Source: Asaia bogorensis
Lineage (GTDB): Bacteria > Pseudomonadota > Alphaproteobacteria > Acetobacterales > Acetobacteraceae
Direction: 5' to 3'
DNA length: 5,986 nucleotides
Assembly: GCA_945874515.1 (NCBI GenBank)
Contig: CAMCHA010000181.1
Coordinates: 1-5,986 of the forward strand
The position numbers and the translations under genes are program-made. The notes under the pieces are model-generated. The model searched no databases, was not told the origin of the DNA, and saw only the letters and a list, made by a program, of their open reading frames with translations. Below, piece after piece: positions 1 to 5,910 of the stretch. Every line of letters starts with the position of its first letter. The stretch's first letter is position 1.

Positions 1-159
1 GATGAGTGGAAGGCCGAACAGGGCAAGGCAGTGCCGCTTGGGCGCATCGGCAGGGCCGAGGAATTCGCCTCCCTTGCTTTGCTGCTGGCGAGCGAACAGG
101 GCGGCTTCATCAGCGGCACGGCCATCAATGTGGATGGCGGCAAAAGCCCGGTGGTTTGA
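1..159 (+). CDS. SDR-family oxidoreductase, C-terminal fragment (5' end outside window)
   Basis: The first frame reads without a stop from base 1 to TGA at 157-159, giving the last 52 residues of a protein that begins before the window. The stretch PLGRIGRAEEFASLALLLAS, followed by FISGTAINVDGG, is the typical C-terminal part of classical short-chain dehydrogenases/reductases (the 3-oxoacyl-ACP reductase-like group): an R-x-G-x-x-E-E helix, an LLAS segment and the terminal G-x-x-I-x-V-D-G-G strand. These are NAD(P)H-dependent cytosolic enzymes. The catalytic Ser-Tyr-Lys residues and the nucleotide-binding motif lie upstream, so substrate and cofactor cannot be judged. An intrinsic terminator 16 bases downstream separates it from the next gene, so it is probably not part of the cyanate operon. 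Confidence 0.9.
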   Translation, partial: DEWKAEQGKAVPLGRIGRAEEFASLALLLASEQGGFISGTAINVDGGKSPVV

Positions 160-174
160 GCGCCTTTGACTACC

Positions 175-210
175 CCTGCCAAGCCTTTATCCGGCTTGGC
201 AGGATATATT
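175..210 (+). terminator. Intrinsic terminator after the SDR gene
   Basis: A perfect 11-bp stem (175-185 pairing with 193-203, arms CCTGCCAAGCC and GGCTTGGCAGG) encloses a 7-base loop. It is followed by an A/T-rich tail (ATATATTT) in place of a pure T tract. It starts 16 bases past the SDR stop, the expected place for a rho-independent terminator. The tail is imperfect, so termination may be partial. Confidence 0.75.
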
Positions 211-248
211 TGCACATAATTTAATCCGTTTGCTTACTTCGCGTGCAA
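210..248 (+). promoter_or_regulatory. Candidate control region ahead of the cyanate operon
   Basis: The 191 bases between the SDR stop and the binding-protein start must hold the operon promoter if the terminator at 175-210 works. A -10-like CATAAT lies at 215-220 without a good -35 at normal spacing. TTGCAC at 210-215 could instead be a -35, but the hexamer 17 bases on (CTTACT) is poor. TTGCAC at 210-215 and GTGCAA at 243-248 form a 6-bp inverted repeat with a 27-base spacer, a possible but weak operator. No promoter can be assigned firmly. Confidence 0.2.
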
Positions 249-338
249 TAGCTCCATCTAAACCCCTCCTATCCGCCCAAAAACGCGGCATGCGCCTTGC
301 TAACTCCCCTCCGTCATCGCGTTGCGCTGACAAGAACC

Positions 339-343
339 GGGAG
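339..343 (+). promoter_or_regulatory. Ribosome binding site that fixes the binding-protein start
   Basis: GGGAG lies 7 bases before the ATG at 351. The same frame stays open upstream to a TTG at 297, but that codon has no comparable Shine-Dalgarno sequence. This site argues for translation starting at 351. Confidence 0.7.
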
Positions 344-350
344 ATGCTTC

Positions 351-1703
351 ATGGCCTTTCATCGCCGCAATTCCACACATGCCCCAGGCCCTTGCGGCTG
401 CGGCGCTACGCACACGGGCTTTGCCTGTGATGCCGCGCCGGCCGATGGCACCGGGGCTTTCGGGGAAGTCGCGCAGGAAGCGGTGTTGCGTGCGGCCTTC
501 CCGCAGGCGGCTACGCGGCGCGCGCTGATCAATGCGCTTGGCGCCGGCACGCTGTTTGCCGCGCTTGATAGTGTGTTTCCGCTAGCCCGCGCCCGCGAAG
601 CCTTGGCGCAGGCCAGCGGTGCTCCGGAAAAGCGCGACCTAAAAATCGGCTTCATTCCCATTACCTGCGCCACGCCGATCATCATGGCCGATCCCATGGG
701 CTTCTATAAGCGCAACGGCCTGAATGTAGAGGTCATCCGCACGGCGGGTTGGGCCGTGATCCGCGATAAATCCATCGCGCGCGAATATGACGCGGCGCAT
801 ATGCTCTCCCCCATGCCGCTGGCGATGTCGCTTGGCGTTGGCGTGGCGCAGCCGGTGCCTTGGGCGGTGGCGGCGATTGAAAACACCAATGGCCAGGCGA
901 TTACGCTCGCCAATAAGCACAAGGAAAAGCGCGACCCCAAGGATTGGAAGGGCTTCCGCTTTGCTGTGCCGTTTGATTTTTCGATGCACAATTACCTGCT
1001 GCGCGCCTATGTTGCCGAAGCCGGGCTTGATCCCGACCGCGACATCCAAATCCGCGCCGTGCCGCCACCCGAGATGGTCGCCAATCTACGCGCCGATAAT
1101 ATTGATGGCTTCCTGGGCCCCGATCCCTTCAATCAGCGCGCTGTCTTTGATGGGATTGGCTTCATTCATGTGCTGACCAAGGAATTTTGGGATGGTCACC
1201 CCTGCTGCGCCTTCGCCGTGCCGCGCGGCATGATGACCGAAACGCCCAATACCTTTGCTGCCCTGATGCGTTCCATTGTCGAAGCCACCGCCTATGCTTC
1301 CAAGGCTGAAAACCGGCGCGAAGTGGCGCAGGCAATTTCTGGGCAGAATTACCTGAACCAGCCGCCAACGGTGGTGGAACAGGTGCTGACCGGCACCTTC
1401 GCCGATGGGCTTGGCCGCGTGCAGCGCGTGCCGGACCGGATCAATTTCGATCCCTTCCCATGGCATTCCATGGCCGTCTGGATTCTGACGCAAATGAAGC
1501 GCTGGGGACAAATCCGCGGGGATGTTGATTACGCAGGTGTGGCGCAGCAAGTCTTCCTTGCGACGGACGCGGCAAAGGCGATGCGAGAGCTTGGCATGAC
1601 AGTGCCGGCGAGTGCTTCGCGCACGCATCGCATTTTCGGGCGCGATTTCGATCCCGCGCAGCCTGAAGCCTATCTGAACAGCTTCGCCATTCGTCGTTCG
1701 TAA
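351..1703 (+). CDS. CmpA/NrtA-family ABC transporter substrate-binding protein, probably for cyanate (CynA-like)
   Basis: This 450-residue periplasmic binding protein would deliver a small anion to the permease encoded next door. The mature part (from about residue 95, DLKIGFIPITCATPIIMADPMG) carries features I associate with the NrtA/CmpA/CynA group: AGWAVIRDK (132-140), YDAAHMLSPMPLA (146-158), the DWKG segment (198-201), VPPPEMVANLRADNIDGFLGPDPFNQRA (237-264) and GHPCCAF (282-288). Length is normal for the family. The N-terminus is unusual: about 50 residues with Cys15, Cys17, Cys26 and His10, His21 precede a twin-arginine-type signal (TRRALIN at 55-61, hydrophobic run to about 76, possible cleavage near AQA at 86-88). 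That suggests export folded by Tat. The ATG at 351 is chosen on its GGGAG site. The family also contains nitrate and bicarbonate binders; cyanate is inferred from the neighbouring cyanase. The stop TAA overlaps the next start by one base. Confidence 0.9.
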   Translation: MAFHRRNSTHAPGPCGCGATHTGFACDAAPADGTGAFGEVAQEAVLRAAFPQAATRRALINALGAGTLFAALDSVFPLARAREALAQASGAPEKRDLKIGFIPITCATPIIMADPMGFYKRNGLNVEVIRTAGWAVIRDKSIAREYDAAHMLSPMPLAMSLGVGVAQPVPWAVAAIENTNGQAITLANKHKEKRDPKDWKGFRFAVPFDFSMHNYLLRAYVAEAGLDPDRDIQIRAVPPPEMVANLRADNIDGFLGPDPFNQRAVFDGIGFIHVLTKEFWDGHPCCAFAVPRGMMTETPNTFAALMRSIVEATAYASKAENRREVAQAISGQNYLNQPPTVVEQVLTGTFADGLGRVQRVPDRINFDPFPWHSMAVWILTQMKRWGQIRGDVDYAGVAQQVFLATDAAKAMRELGMTVPASASRTHRIFGRDFDPAQPEAYLNSFAIRRS

Positions 1704-2554
1704 TGACTGCAAACGTACCCTTCTGGCGATCTGCCGGGCTTTCTTTGCTGATCCTGGCGATCTTCCTGGGCGCCTGGGAAATCGCCGTCATGCCCAAGGC
1801 TGGCGGCGGTGGTGCCGCACTTGATCCTGAATATGCCGCGCTGCTGGGGCAGGCAGCGGCACAGGGCGGCACCACGCCCATGCCGGGGCCAAGCGCCATC
1901 GGTAAGCGGCTTTTGGAATTGCTGGCCGATCCCTTCTATGTGCGCGGGCCGAATGACCAGGGGATTGGCGTGCAAATCGCCTATTCGCTGCTGCGTGTTG
2001 GCGCGGGCTTCGGGCTTGCTGCCATTGTCGCCATTCCGCTTGGTTTCGTCATTGGCATGTCGCCGCTGTTGAATGCCGCGCTCAATCCCTTCATTCAGGT
2101 GCTGCGCCCGGTCTCGCCACTCGCTTGGATGCCGCTGGCGCTTTATTCCATCAAGGATAGCGCGATTTCAGCGGTTTTTGTGATTTTCATCTGTTCCATC
2201 TGGCCCATGCTGCTGAATACCGCCTTTGGTGTGGCCAGCGTGCGGCGTGAATGGTTGAATGTGGCGCGCACGCTGGAAGCAGGGCGCTGGCGCACCGCCA
2301 TTCGCGTGATCCTGCCTGCCGCCGCACCCACCATTGTGACCGGCATGCGTATTTCAATCGGCATTGCCTGGTTGGTGATTGTCGCGGCTGAGATGTTGGT
2401 CGGCGGCACAGGCATTGGCTATTGGGTCTGGAACCAATGGAATAATCTTTCCATCGCCGATATCGTGATTGCCATTCTCATGATCGGCCTGGTGGGGCTT
2501 GCGCTGGACCGCTTGCTCGGCCTAGGCGCGCGTGCCGTGGCTTGGCGGGAATAA
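1703..2554 (+). CDS. NrtB-family ABC transporter permease, probably for cyanate (CynB-like)
   Basis: This 283-residue inner-membrane permease of the BPD_transp_1 fold would form the channel of the importer. A first membrane segment lies at about 12-30, followed by a long loop (31-90), then about five further hydrophobic segments (roughly 95-118, 135-150, 155-175, 215-235, 253-272). The loop ends in PFYVRGPNDQGIGVQ (77-91), typical of the NrtB group. The cytoplasmic EAA loop that docks on the ATPase is visible at about 183-209 (EWLNVARTLEAGRWRTAIRVILP, with the expected Gly and I-x-LP). A Gly/Ala-rich stretch (33-56) in the first loop looks like a low-complexity insertion. The ATG shares its A with the TAA of the binding-protein gene (TAATG) and no clear Shine-Dalgarno precedes it, so translation is probably coupled to the upstream gene. 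Nitrate is the main alternative substrate. Confidence 0.93.
   Translation: MTANVPFWRSAGLSLLILAIFLGAWEIAVMPKAGGGGAALDPEYAALLGQAAAQGGTTPMPGPSAIGKRLLELLADPFYVRGPNDQGIGVQIAYSLLRVGAGFGLAAIVAIPLGFVIGMSPLLNAALNPFIQVLRPVSPLAWMPLALYSIKDSAISAVFVIFICSIWPMLLNTAFGVASVRREWLNVARTLEAGRWRTAIRVILPAAAPTIVTGMRISIGIAWLVIVAAEMLVGGTGIGYWVWNQWNNLSIADIVIAILMIGLVGLALDRLLGLGARAVAWRE
2546..2550 (+). promoter_or_regulatory. Ribosome binding site supporting the ATPase start at 2559
   Basis: CGGGA sits 8 bases before the ATG at 2559, inside the last codons of the permease gene. An in-frame GTG at 2532 would add nine residues (MPWLGGNKA) unlike the family, so the later ATG is preferred. Confidence 0.5.
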
Positions 2555-2558
2555 AGCC

Positions 2559-3416
2559 ATGACAGCTTATGTTTCCATCGAAGGTGTCGCGCGCCGCTAT
2601 GGGCCGACCACCGTTTTCCAGGATGTCTGGTTCGGCATCGCACGTGGAGAATTCGTCTGCCTGGTTGGGCATTCGGGCTGCGGCAAGACCACCATTCTGA
2701 ATATCCTGGCCGGGCTTGAAGCGCCCGATGATGGCGCGGTGATTGTGGATGGCCAGGCCATCACCGGCCCATCGCTGGATCGCGCCGTTGTCTTTCAGGG
2801 CCATGCGCTGATGCCTTGGATGACGGCCGCCGGCAATGTCGCCTTCGCCATTTCCTGCCGCCATCGCGATTGGTCACGCACCGCCTGCGATGCCGCTGCG
2901 CGTGAAGCCTTGAAACGTGTTGGCCTGGACCACGCCGCGGACCGGAAACCGGCCGAGCTTTCCGGCGGCATGAAGCAGCGCGTTGGCATTGCCCGCGCAC
3001 TCGCCATTAATCCAAAAATGCTGCTGATGGATGAGCCCTTCTCGGCGCTTGATGCGCTGACGCGCGGCGCGCTTCAGGATGAGGTCGCGCGGCTGGTCAG
3101 TGAAACCGAGCAAACCGGCTTCATGATCACCCATGATGTGGATGAGGCAATCTTGCTCGCAGACCGCATTCTGCTCATGTCCAATGGGCCGGAGGCACGC
3201 ATTGCGGAGGTGGTGTTGAACACGCTGCCGAAGCCGCGCACGCGGGCCAATCTGCATCACATGCCGGGCTATCATGCGCTGCGTGATCATATCCTGGATT
3301 TCCTGATCGCGCGGTCACGTGCCTTCAAGGCCGATGCGCCGCCGGCTGACTGGTCGGCCCGCGCCGTGCCGGAAGTCAGCCCTGCCCTTTCCCCACCGTC
3401 GCTTGCGGCGGAGTGA
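2559..3416 (+). CDS. NrtD/SsuB-type ABC transporter ATP-binding protein, probably for cyanate (CynD-like)
   Basis: This 285-residue cytoplasmic ATPase powers the importer. All nucleotide-binding motifs are intact: Walker A GHSGCGKTT (37-45), Q-loop Gln80 in VVFQGHALMPWMT, signature LSGGMKQR (134-141), Walker B MLLMDEP (154-160), D-loop SALD (162-165) and switch His192 in ITHDVDEA. The PWMT sequence after the Q-loop is typical of the nitrate/sulfonate/taurine ATPase group. Residues past about 255 form a Pro/Ala-rich tail without a recognisable regulatory domain; it is not the NrtC type, which carries a fused binding domain. The start lies 4 bases after the permease stop, and the stop lies 30 bases before cynS, so the gene is firmly part of the operon. 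The substrate is inferred from context only. Confidence 0.93.
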   Translation: MTAYVSIEGVARRYGPTTVFQDVWFGIARGEFVCLVGHSGCGKTTILNILAGLEAPDDGAVIVDGQAITGPSLDRAVVFQGHALMPWMTAAGNVAFAISCRHRDWSRTACDAAAREALKRVGLDHAADRKPAELSGGMKQRVGIARALAINPKMLLMDEPFSALDALTRGALQDEVARLVSETEQTGFMITHDVDEAILLADRILLMSNGPEARIAEVVLNTLPKPRTRANLHHMPGYHALRDHILDFLIARSRAFKADAPPADWSARAVPEVSPALSPPSLAAE

Positions 3417-3446
3417 TCCTTCCCAAACCAAAGCTGGAGAAACGCG

Positions 3447-3929
3447 ATGACGCGCGCCCAACTCACTGAAAAAATCCTCGACATCAAGCGCGAGAAAGGC
3501 TGGACCTGGAAATATATCTGTGAGGAAATCGGCGGCATGTCGCCAACCCTCGTGGTCGGCGCGCTGCTTGGGCAGATGAAGTTCGTAAAACCGCTCGCCG
3601 CCAAGGCCGCGAAGCTGTTTGGCCTTTCTGAGGTTGAACAGCGCATGCTGAATGAAGTGCCCTATCGCGGCACGCAAATGCCGCCCACGGACCCGCTGAT
3701 CTATCGCTTTTATGAAATGGTGATGGTGAATGGCCCGGCCTGGAAGGCGTTGATCGAGGAAGAATTCGGCGATGGCATCATGTCCGCCATTGATTTCGAT
3801 TTCGATTTTGAACGCCAGGCGAACCCCAAGGGCGACCGCGTGAAGATCACCATGTCCGGCAAATTCCTACCCTATAAGTATTACGGCAATGAGCAGGGCA
3901 TCCCGGATTACGGGTTCAAGGAAGAATAA
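3447..3929 (+). CDS. cynS: Cyanate hydratase (cyanase)
   Basis: This 160-residue cytosolic enzyme converts cyanate plus bicarbonate to ammonia and two CO2 through carbamate, detoxifying cyanate and releasing usable nitrogen. The N-terminal helical part (1-75, with VGALLGQM at 37-44) is followed by the highly conserved catalytic region PTDPLIYRFYEMVMVNG (80-96) and EEFGDGIMSAIDF (105-117). The known catalytic triad of E. coli cyanase (Arg96, Glu99, Ser122) corresponds to Arg87, Glu90 and Ser113 here, all present. E. coli cyanase is a homodecamer, so the same is expected here. Compared with the E. coli protein (156 residues, ending soon after GKYLP), the N-terminus is shorter and about 15 residues (KYYGNEQGIPDYGFKEE) follow GKFLPY. 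A GGAGA site lies 6 bases before the ATG. No carbonic anhydrase gene (E. coli cynT role) is next to it in the window. Confidence 0.97.
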   Translation: MTRAQLTEKILDIKREKGWTWKYICEEIGGMSPTLVVGALLGQMKFVKPLAAKAAKLFGLSEVEQRMLNEVPYRGTQMPPTDPLIYRFYEMVMVNGPAWKALIEEEFGDGIMSAIDFDFDFERQANPKGDRVKITMSGKFLPYKYYGNEQGIPDYGFKEE

Positions 3930-3994
3930 GCGCTGGCTTTGCCAATCCGTCATTTTGCCCTATGGCCCGGCCCTCTCATTGAACGGAGGCTCCC

Positions 3995-4804
3995 ATGGCG
4001 CAGGGTTTGACGGTTGGCATTGCAGGCTTGGGCGCGATTGGGCTGCATTTGGCCCGCGCCTTGGACAAGGGCGTGCCGGGGCTGAAGCTCGCCGCTGCCT
4101 CCGCGCGGGACCGCGCCAAGGCAGAGGCGAATGTGGCGGGCTTCGCCAAGCCGCCGCTCATCGTCTCCAACGCTGAACTCGCCGCCTGCGATATCGTGGT
4201 GGAGGCCGCCCCGGCTGCGATTTTTGAGGAAATCGCCACCGCCGCCATCGAAGCCGGGCGGATTTTTGTGCCTTCCTCAGTCGGCGCCCTGCTGCCGCGC
4301 ATGCAATTGGTGGAACGGGCGCGGGCCACGGGCGCGCGGATCATTGTGCCCACCGGCGCGCTCCTTGGCCTTGATGCCGTGCGCGCCGCGGCTGAGGGTG
4401 ATGTGGAAAGTGTGACCATCGAAACCCGGAAGCCCCCCCGCGGCCTGGTCGGGGCGCCCTATCTTGAGGCGAACAAGATTGATGTCGGCGCCATTACCAG
4501 CGCGACCCGTGTTTTTAAGGGCAATGCCTTTGACGCCGCCCAGGGCTTCCCGGCCAATGTTAATGTCGCCGCCGCCCTGGCTTTGGCCGGCATCGGGCCG
4601 GAACGCACCATGGTGGAAATCTGGGCCGACCCTGGCGTGACCCGGAACACCCACACCATCCGCGTTGAAGCCTCCACCGTCCGGCTGACCATGACCATTG
4701 AAAACGTGCCTTCCGAGGAAAACCCCCGCACCGGCAAGATCACGCCGCTTTCCATCCTGGCTTGCCTGAGGGGCCTGACTTCCACATTGAAGGTCGGCAG
4801 CTAG
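3995..4804 (+). CDS. nadX: L-aspartate dehydrogenase (NadX/DUF108 family)
   Basis: This 269-residue cytosolic NAD(P)-dependent dehydrogenase interconverts L-aspartate with iminoaspartate, or oxaloacetate plus ammonia. An N-terminal Rossmann domain opens with VGIAGLGAIG (GxGxxG at 11-16). It is followed by VVEAAP (68-73), SSVGALL (94-100) and PTGALLGLDAVRAA (119-132), all placed as in Pseudomonas aeruginosa NadX, which is nearly the same length. The second domain contains GFPANVNVAAALALAG (184-199), with the cofactor-contacting Asn, then ADPGVTRNTHTI (211-222), where His220 fits the family's catalytic His, and ENPRTGKITPLSILACLR (242-259). GGAGG lies 5 bases before the ATG. The gene follows cynS by 65 bases with no convincing terminator between, so co-transcription is likely. 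It may feed NAD synthesis (with NadA/NadC, not seen here) or run in reverse to assimilate ammonia; the sequence does not decide between these. Confidence 0.85.
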   Translation: MAQGLTVGIAGLGAIGLHLARALDKGVPGLKLAAASARDRAKAEANVAGFAKPPLIVSNAELAACDIVVEAAPAAIFEEIATAAIEAGRIFVPSSVGALLPRMQLVERARATGARIIVPTGALLGLDAVRAAAEGDVESVTIETRKPPRGLVGAPYLEANKIDVGAITSATRVFKGNAFDAAQGFPANVNVAAALALAGIGPERTMVEIWADPGVTRNTHTIRVEASTVRLTMTIENVPSEENPRTGKITPLSILACLRGLTSTLKVGS

Positions 4805-4807
4805 TCA

Positions 4808-4847
4808 GGGGGGGGCCACGCCCCCCTCAGGGGCCGCGATCAGGCCC
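4808..4847 (+). terminator. Tandem GC-rich hairpins after the aspartate dehydrogenase gene
   Basis: Four bases past the TAG, eight G's (4808-4815) face six C's (4821-4826). They can form a stem of about nine pairs, including one G-U pair, with a tiny loop. A second stem (4831-4835 with 4843-4847, loop of 7) follows at once. The position fits an operon end, but no T tract follows either hairpin. They may act as an atypical or rho-assisted terminator, or simply protect the 3' end. Confidence 0.45.
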
Positions 4848-4864
4848 GAATAACGCTCACCCCC

Positions 4865-4893
4865 TTGCCCTGGGGCGGCATTTCGGCCATTTA
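4865..4893 (+). promoter_or_regulatory. Weak sigma70-type promoter candidate for rpsB
   Basis: TTGCCC (4865-4870) and CATTTA (4888-4893) stand 17 bases apart in the only intergenic space ahead of rpsB. Both hexamers are poor matches. If real, transcription would begin near 4900, which would cut into the left arm of the outer stem described next. Either this promoter or that stem is therefore probably wrong. Confidence 0.25.
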
Positions 4894-4894
4894 G

Positions 4895-5008
4895 GCGCCG
4901 CTTCCGGGGGTTCTCCCCGGGGGTAATTCGCACGCGGCGCACCCTTCCTGATCAGGCAGGGTCCGGTCCCCTTCATCGGGGAAGGCGCCGCGGAGGCTCA
5001 ACCGGACC
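4895..5008 (+). promoter_or_regulatory. Structured leader candidate upstream of rpsB
   Basis: Three inverted-repeat units lie in a row. First, GCGCCGC (4895-4901) pairs with GCGGCGC (4934-4940) and encloses a CCGGGG/CCCCGG hairpin (4904-4909 with 4915-4920). Second, ACCCT (4941-4945) pairs with AGGGT (4958-4962) around CCT/AGG with a GATC loop. Third, GGTCCGGT (4960-4967) pairs with ACCGGACC (5001-5008), enclosing a CCCC/GGGG hairpin (4968-4971 with 4978-4981). Units two and three share bases 4960-4962, so they compete. The last arm ends just before the rpsB Shine-Dalgarno (AAGGA 5016-5020). rpsB leaders in gammaproteobacteria bind S2 for autoregulation; an equivalent role here is inference. 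Confidence 0.4.
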
Positions 5009-5028
5009 AACATGGAAGGAAATCGCTC

Positions 5029-5847
5029 ATGGCGATGCCCGTCGTTTCTCTGCGCTCCCTGCTCGAAGCTGGGGTGCATTTTGGCCACCACACGCGCCGC
5101 TGGAATCCCCGCATGGCGCCCTACATCTTCGGCGTGCGCAACCAGGTGCATATCCTGGATCTGCAACAAACCGTACCGATGATGGACCGCGCTTTGCGCG
5201 CCGTGCGTGACACCGTCGCTGGCGGTGGCCGCGTGCTGTTTGTTGGCACTAAGAAGGCCGCTGCTGAATATGTGGCCGAATCCGCGGTGCGCTGCGGCCA
5301 GTATTACGTGAACCACCGCTGGCTTGGCGGCATGCTCACCAATTGGAAGACCATTACCGGTTCCATCAAGCGCCTGCGCCAGCTGGATGAACGTTTGTCG
5401 GGCGACACGGCGGGTCTGACGAAGAAAGAAGTGCTGATGCTGTCGCGCGACAAGGAAAAGCTTGACCGCGCTTTGGGTGGCATCAGGGAAATGGGCGGCC
5501 TACCCGACATTATCTTCGTGATTGACACCATCAAGGAAAAGCTTGCGATCGAAGAAGCCAATAAGCTTGGCATTCCGGTGATTGCGGTGGTCGATTCCAA
5601 TGCCGATCCGGCTGGCGTGACTTTCCCCATCCCCGGCAATGATGACGCGATCCGCGCCATCACACTTTACTGCGACATGATCGCGGGCGCGGTGCTGGAT
5701 GGCATTTCGGCGGAAATGCAGGCTTCCGGCGTGGACCTCGGTGCCGTTGAGGAATTGCCGGAAGAAGCGCTGCCGGAAGTCGCGGCAGAAATCGCTGCTG
5801 AAGTATTGGCGCCGGTTGAAGGCGCCGAAGCGGCGGCCCAGGCCTGA
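5029..5847 (+). CDS. rpsB: 30S ribosomal protein S2
   Basis: This 272-residue protein of the small ribosomal subunit binds late in assembly near the head-body junction and is needed for S1 recruitment. Family motifs run throughout: [21 protein letters not shown] (7-27), [10 protein letters not shown] (40-49), [10 protein letters not shown] (69-78), [14 protein letters not shown] (95-108), LPDIIFVID (158-166), [14 protein letters not shown] (181-194) and [14 protein letters not shown] (205-218). Residues from about 232 form an acidic Ala/Glu-rich tail, which makes the protein longer than E. coli S2 (241 residues), as is common in alphaproteobacteria. The ATG at 5029 has AAGGA 8 bases upstream and gives the MAxP start I expect for the group; the ATG at 5035 is less likely. 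The gene probably has its own promoter and is regulated separately from the cyanate genes. Confidence 0.98.
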   Translation: MAMPVVSLRSLLEAGVHFGHHTRRWNPRMAPYIFGVRNQVHILDLQQTVPMMDRALRAVRDTVAGGGRVLFVGTKKAAAEYVAESAVRCGQYYVNHRWLGGMLTNWKTITGSIKRLRQLDERLSGDTAGLTKKEVLMLSRDKEKLDRALGGIREMGGLPDIIFVIDTIKEKLAIEEANKLGIPVIAVVDSNADPAGVTFPIPGNDDAIRAITLYCDMIAGAVLDGISAEMQASGVDLGAVEELPEEALPEVAAEIAAEVLAPVEGAEAAAQA

Positions 5848-5854
5848 TGCTTTC

Positions 5855-5885
5855 GGGGTCACCAACCGGTGGCCCCTTTTCTTTC
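5855..5885 (+). terminator. Intrinsic terminator/attenuator between rpsB and tsf
   Basis: A 9-bp stem (GGGGTCACC 5855-5863 with GGTGGCCCC 5868-5876, one G-U pair) has an AACC loop and is followed by TTTTCTTTC. It starts 8 bases after the rpsB stop. It has the full form of a rho-independent terminator, and probably lowers tsf expression relative to rpsB or marks the end of a monocistronic rpsB message. Confidence 0.82.
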
Positions 5886-5910
5886 AATCATCCAGCAATG
5901 GGGATGAACA

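Noticed and set aside
195..214. A TGGCA ... TTTGCA pair resembling a sigma54 (-24/-12) promoter, attractive for a nitrogen-scavenging operon.
   Set aside because: The GG and GC elements are 14 bases apart rather than the strict 12, the C after TGGCA is missing, and the left half is inside the terminator stem.
297..350. Upstream TTG start extending the binding protein by 18 residues.
   Set aside because: It has no Shine-Dalgarno, whereas the ATG at 351 has GGGAG at ideal spacing.
1086..1712. A long antisense open frame (208 codons) across the binding-protein gene.
   Set aside because: It is a high-GC shadow: the forward frame is a clear NrtA-family protein, and the antisense product has no recognisable motif or ribosome binding site.
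2532..2558. GTG start extending the ATPase by nine residues into the permease gene.
   Set aside because: The added residues do not resemble the family, and the ATG at 2559 has an acceptable ribosome binding site.
3930..3994. Possible terminator or promoter between cynS and the aspartate dehydrogenase gene.
   Set aside because: Only a 4-bp TGGC/GCCA stem with a 3-base loop and no T tract directly after it is present; TTGCCA at 3939 has no -10 at usable spacing.
4891..5316. Antisense open frame over the rpsB leader and 5' end.
   Set aside because: It overlaps the conserved start of rpsB and the structured leader, and its product is low-complexity with no recognisable domain.
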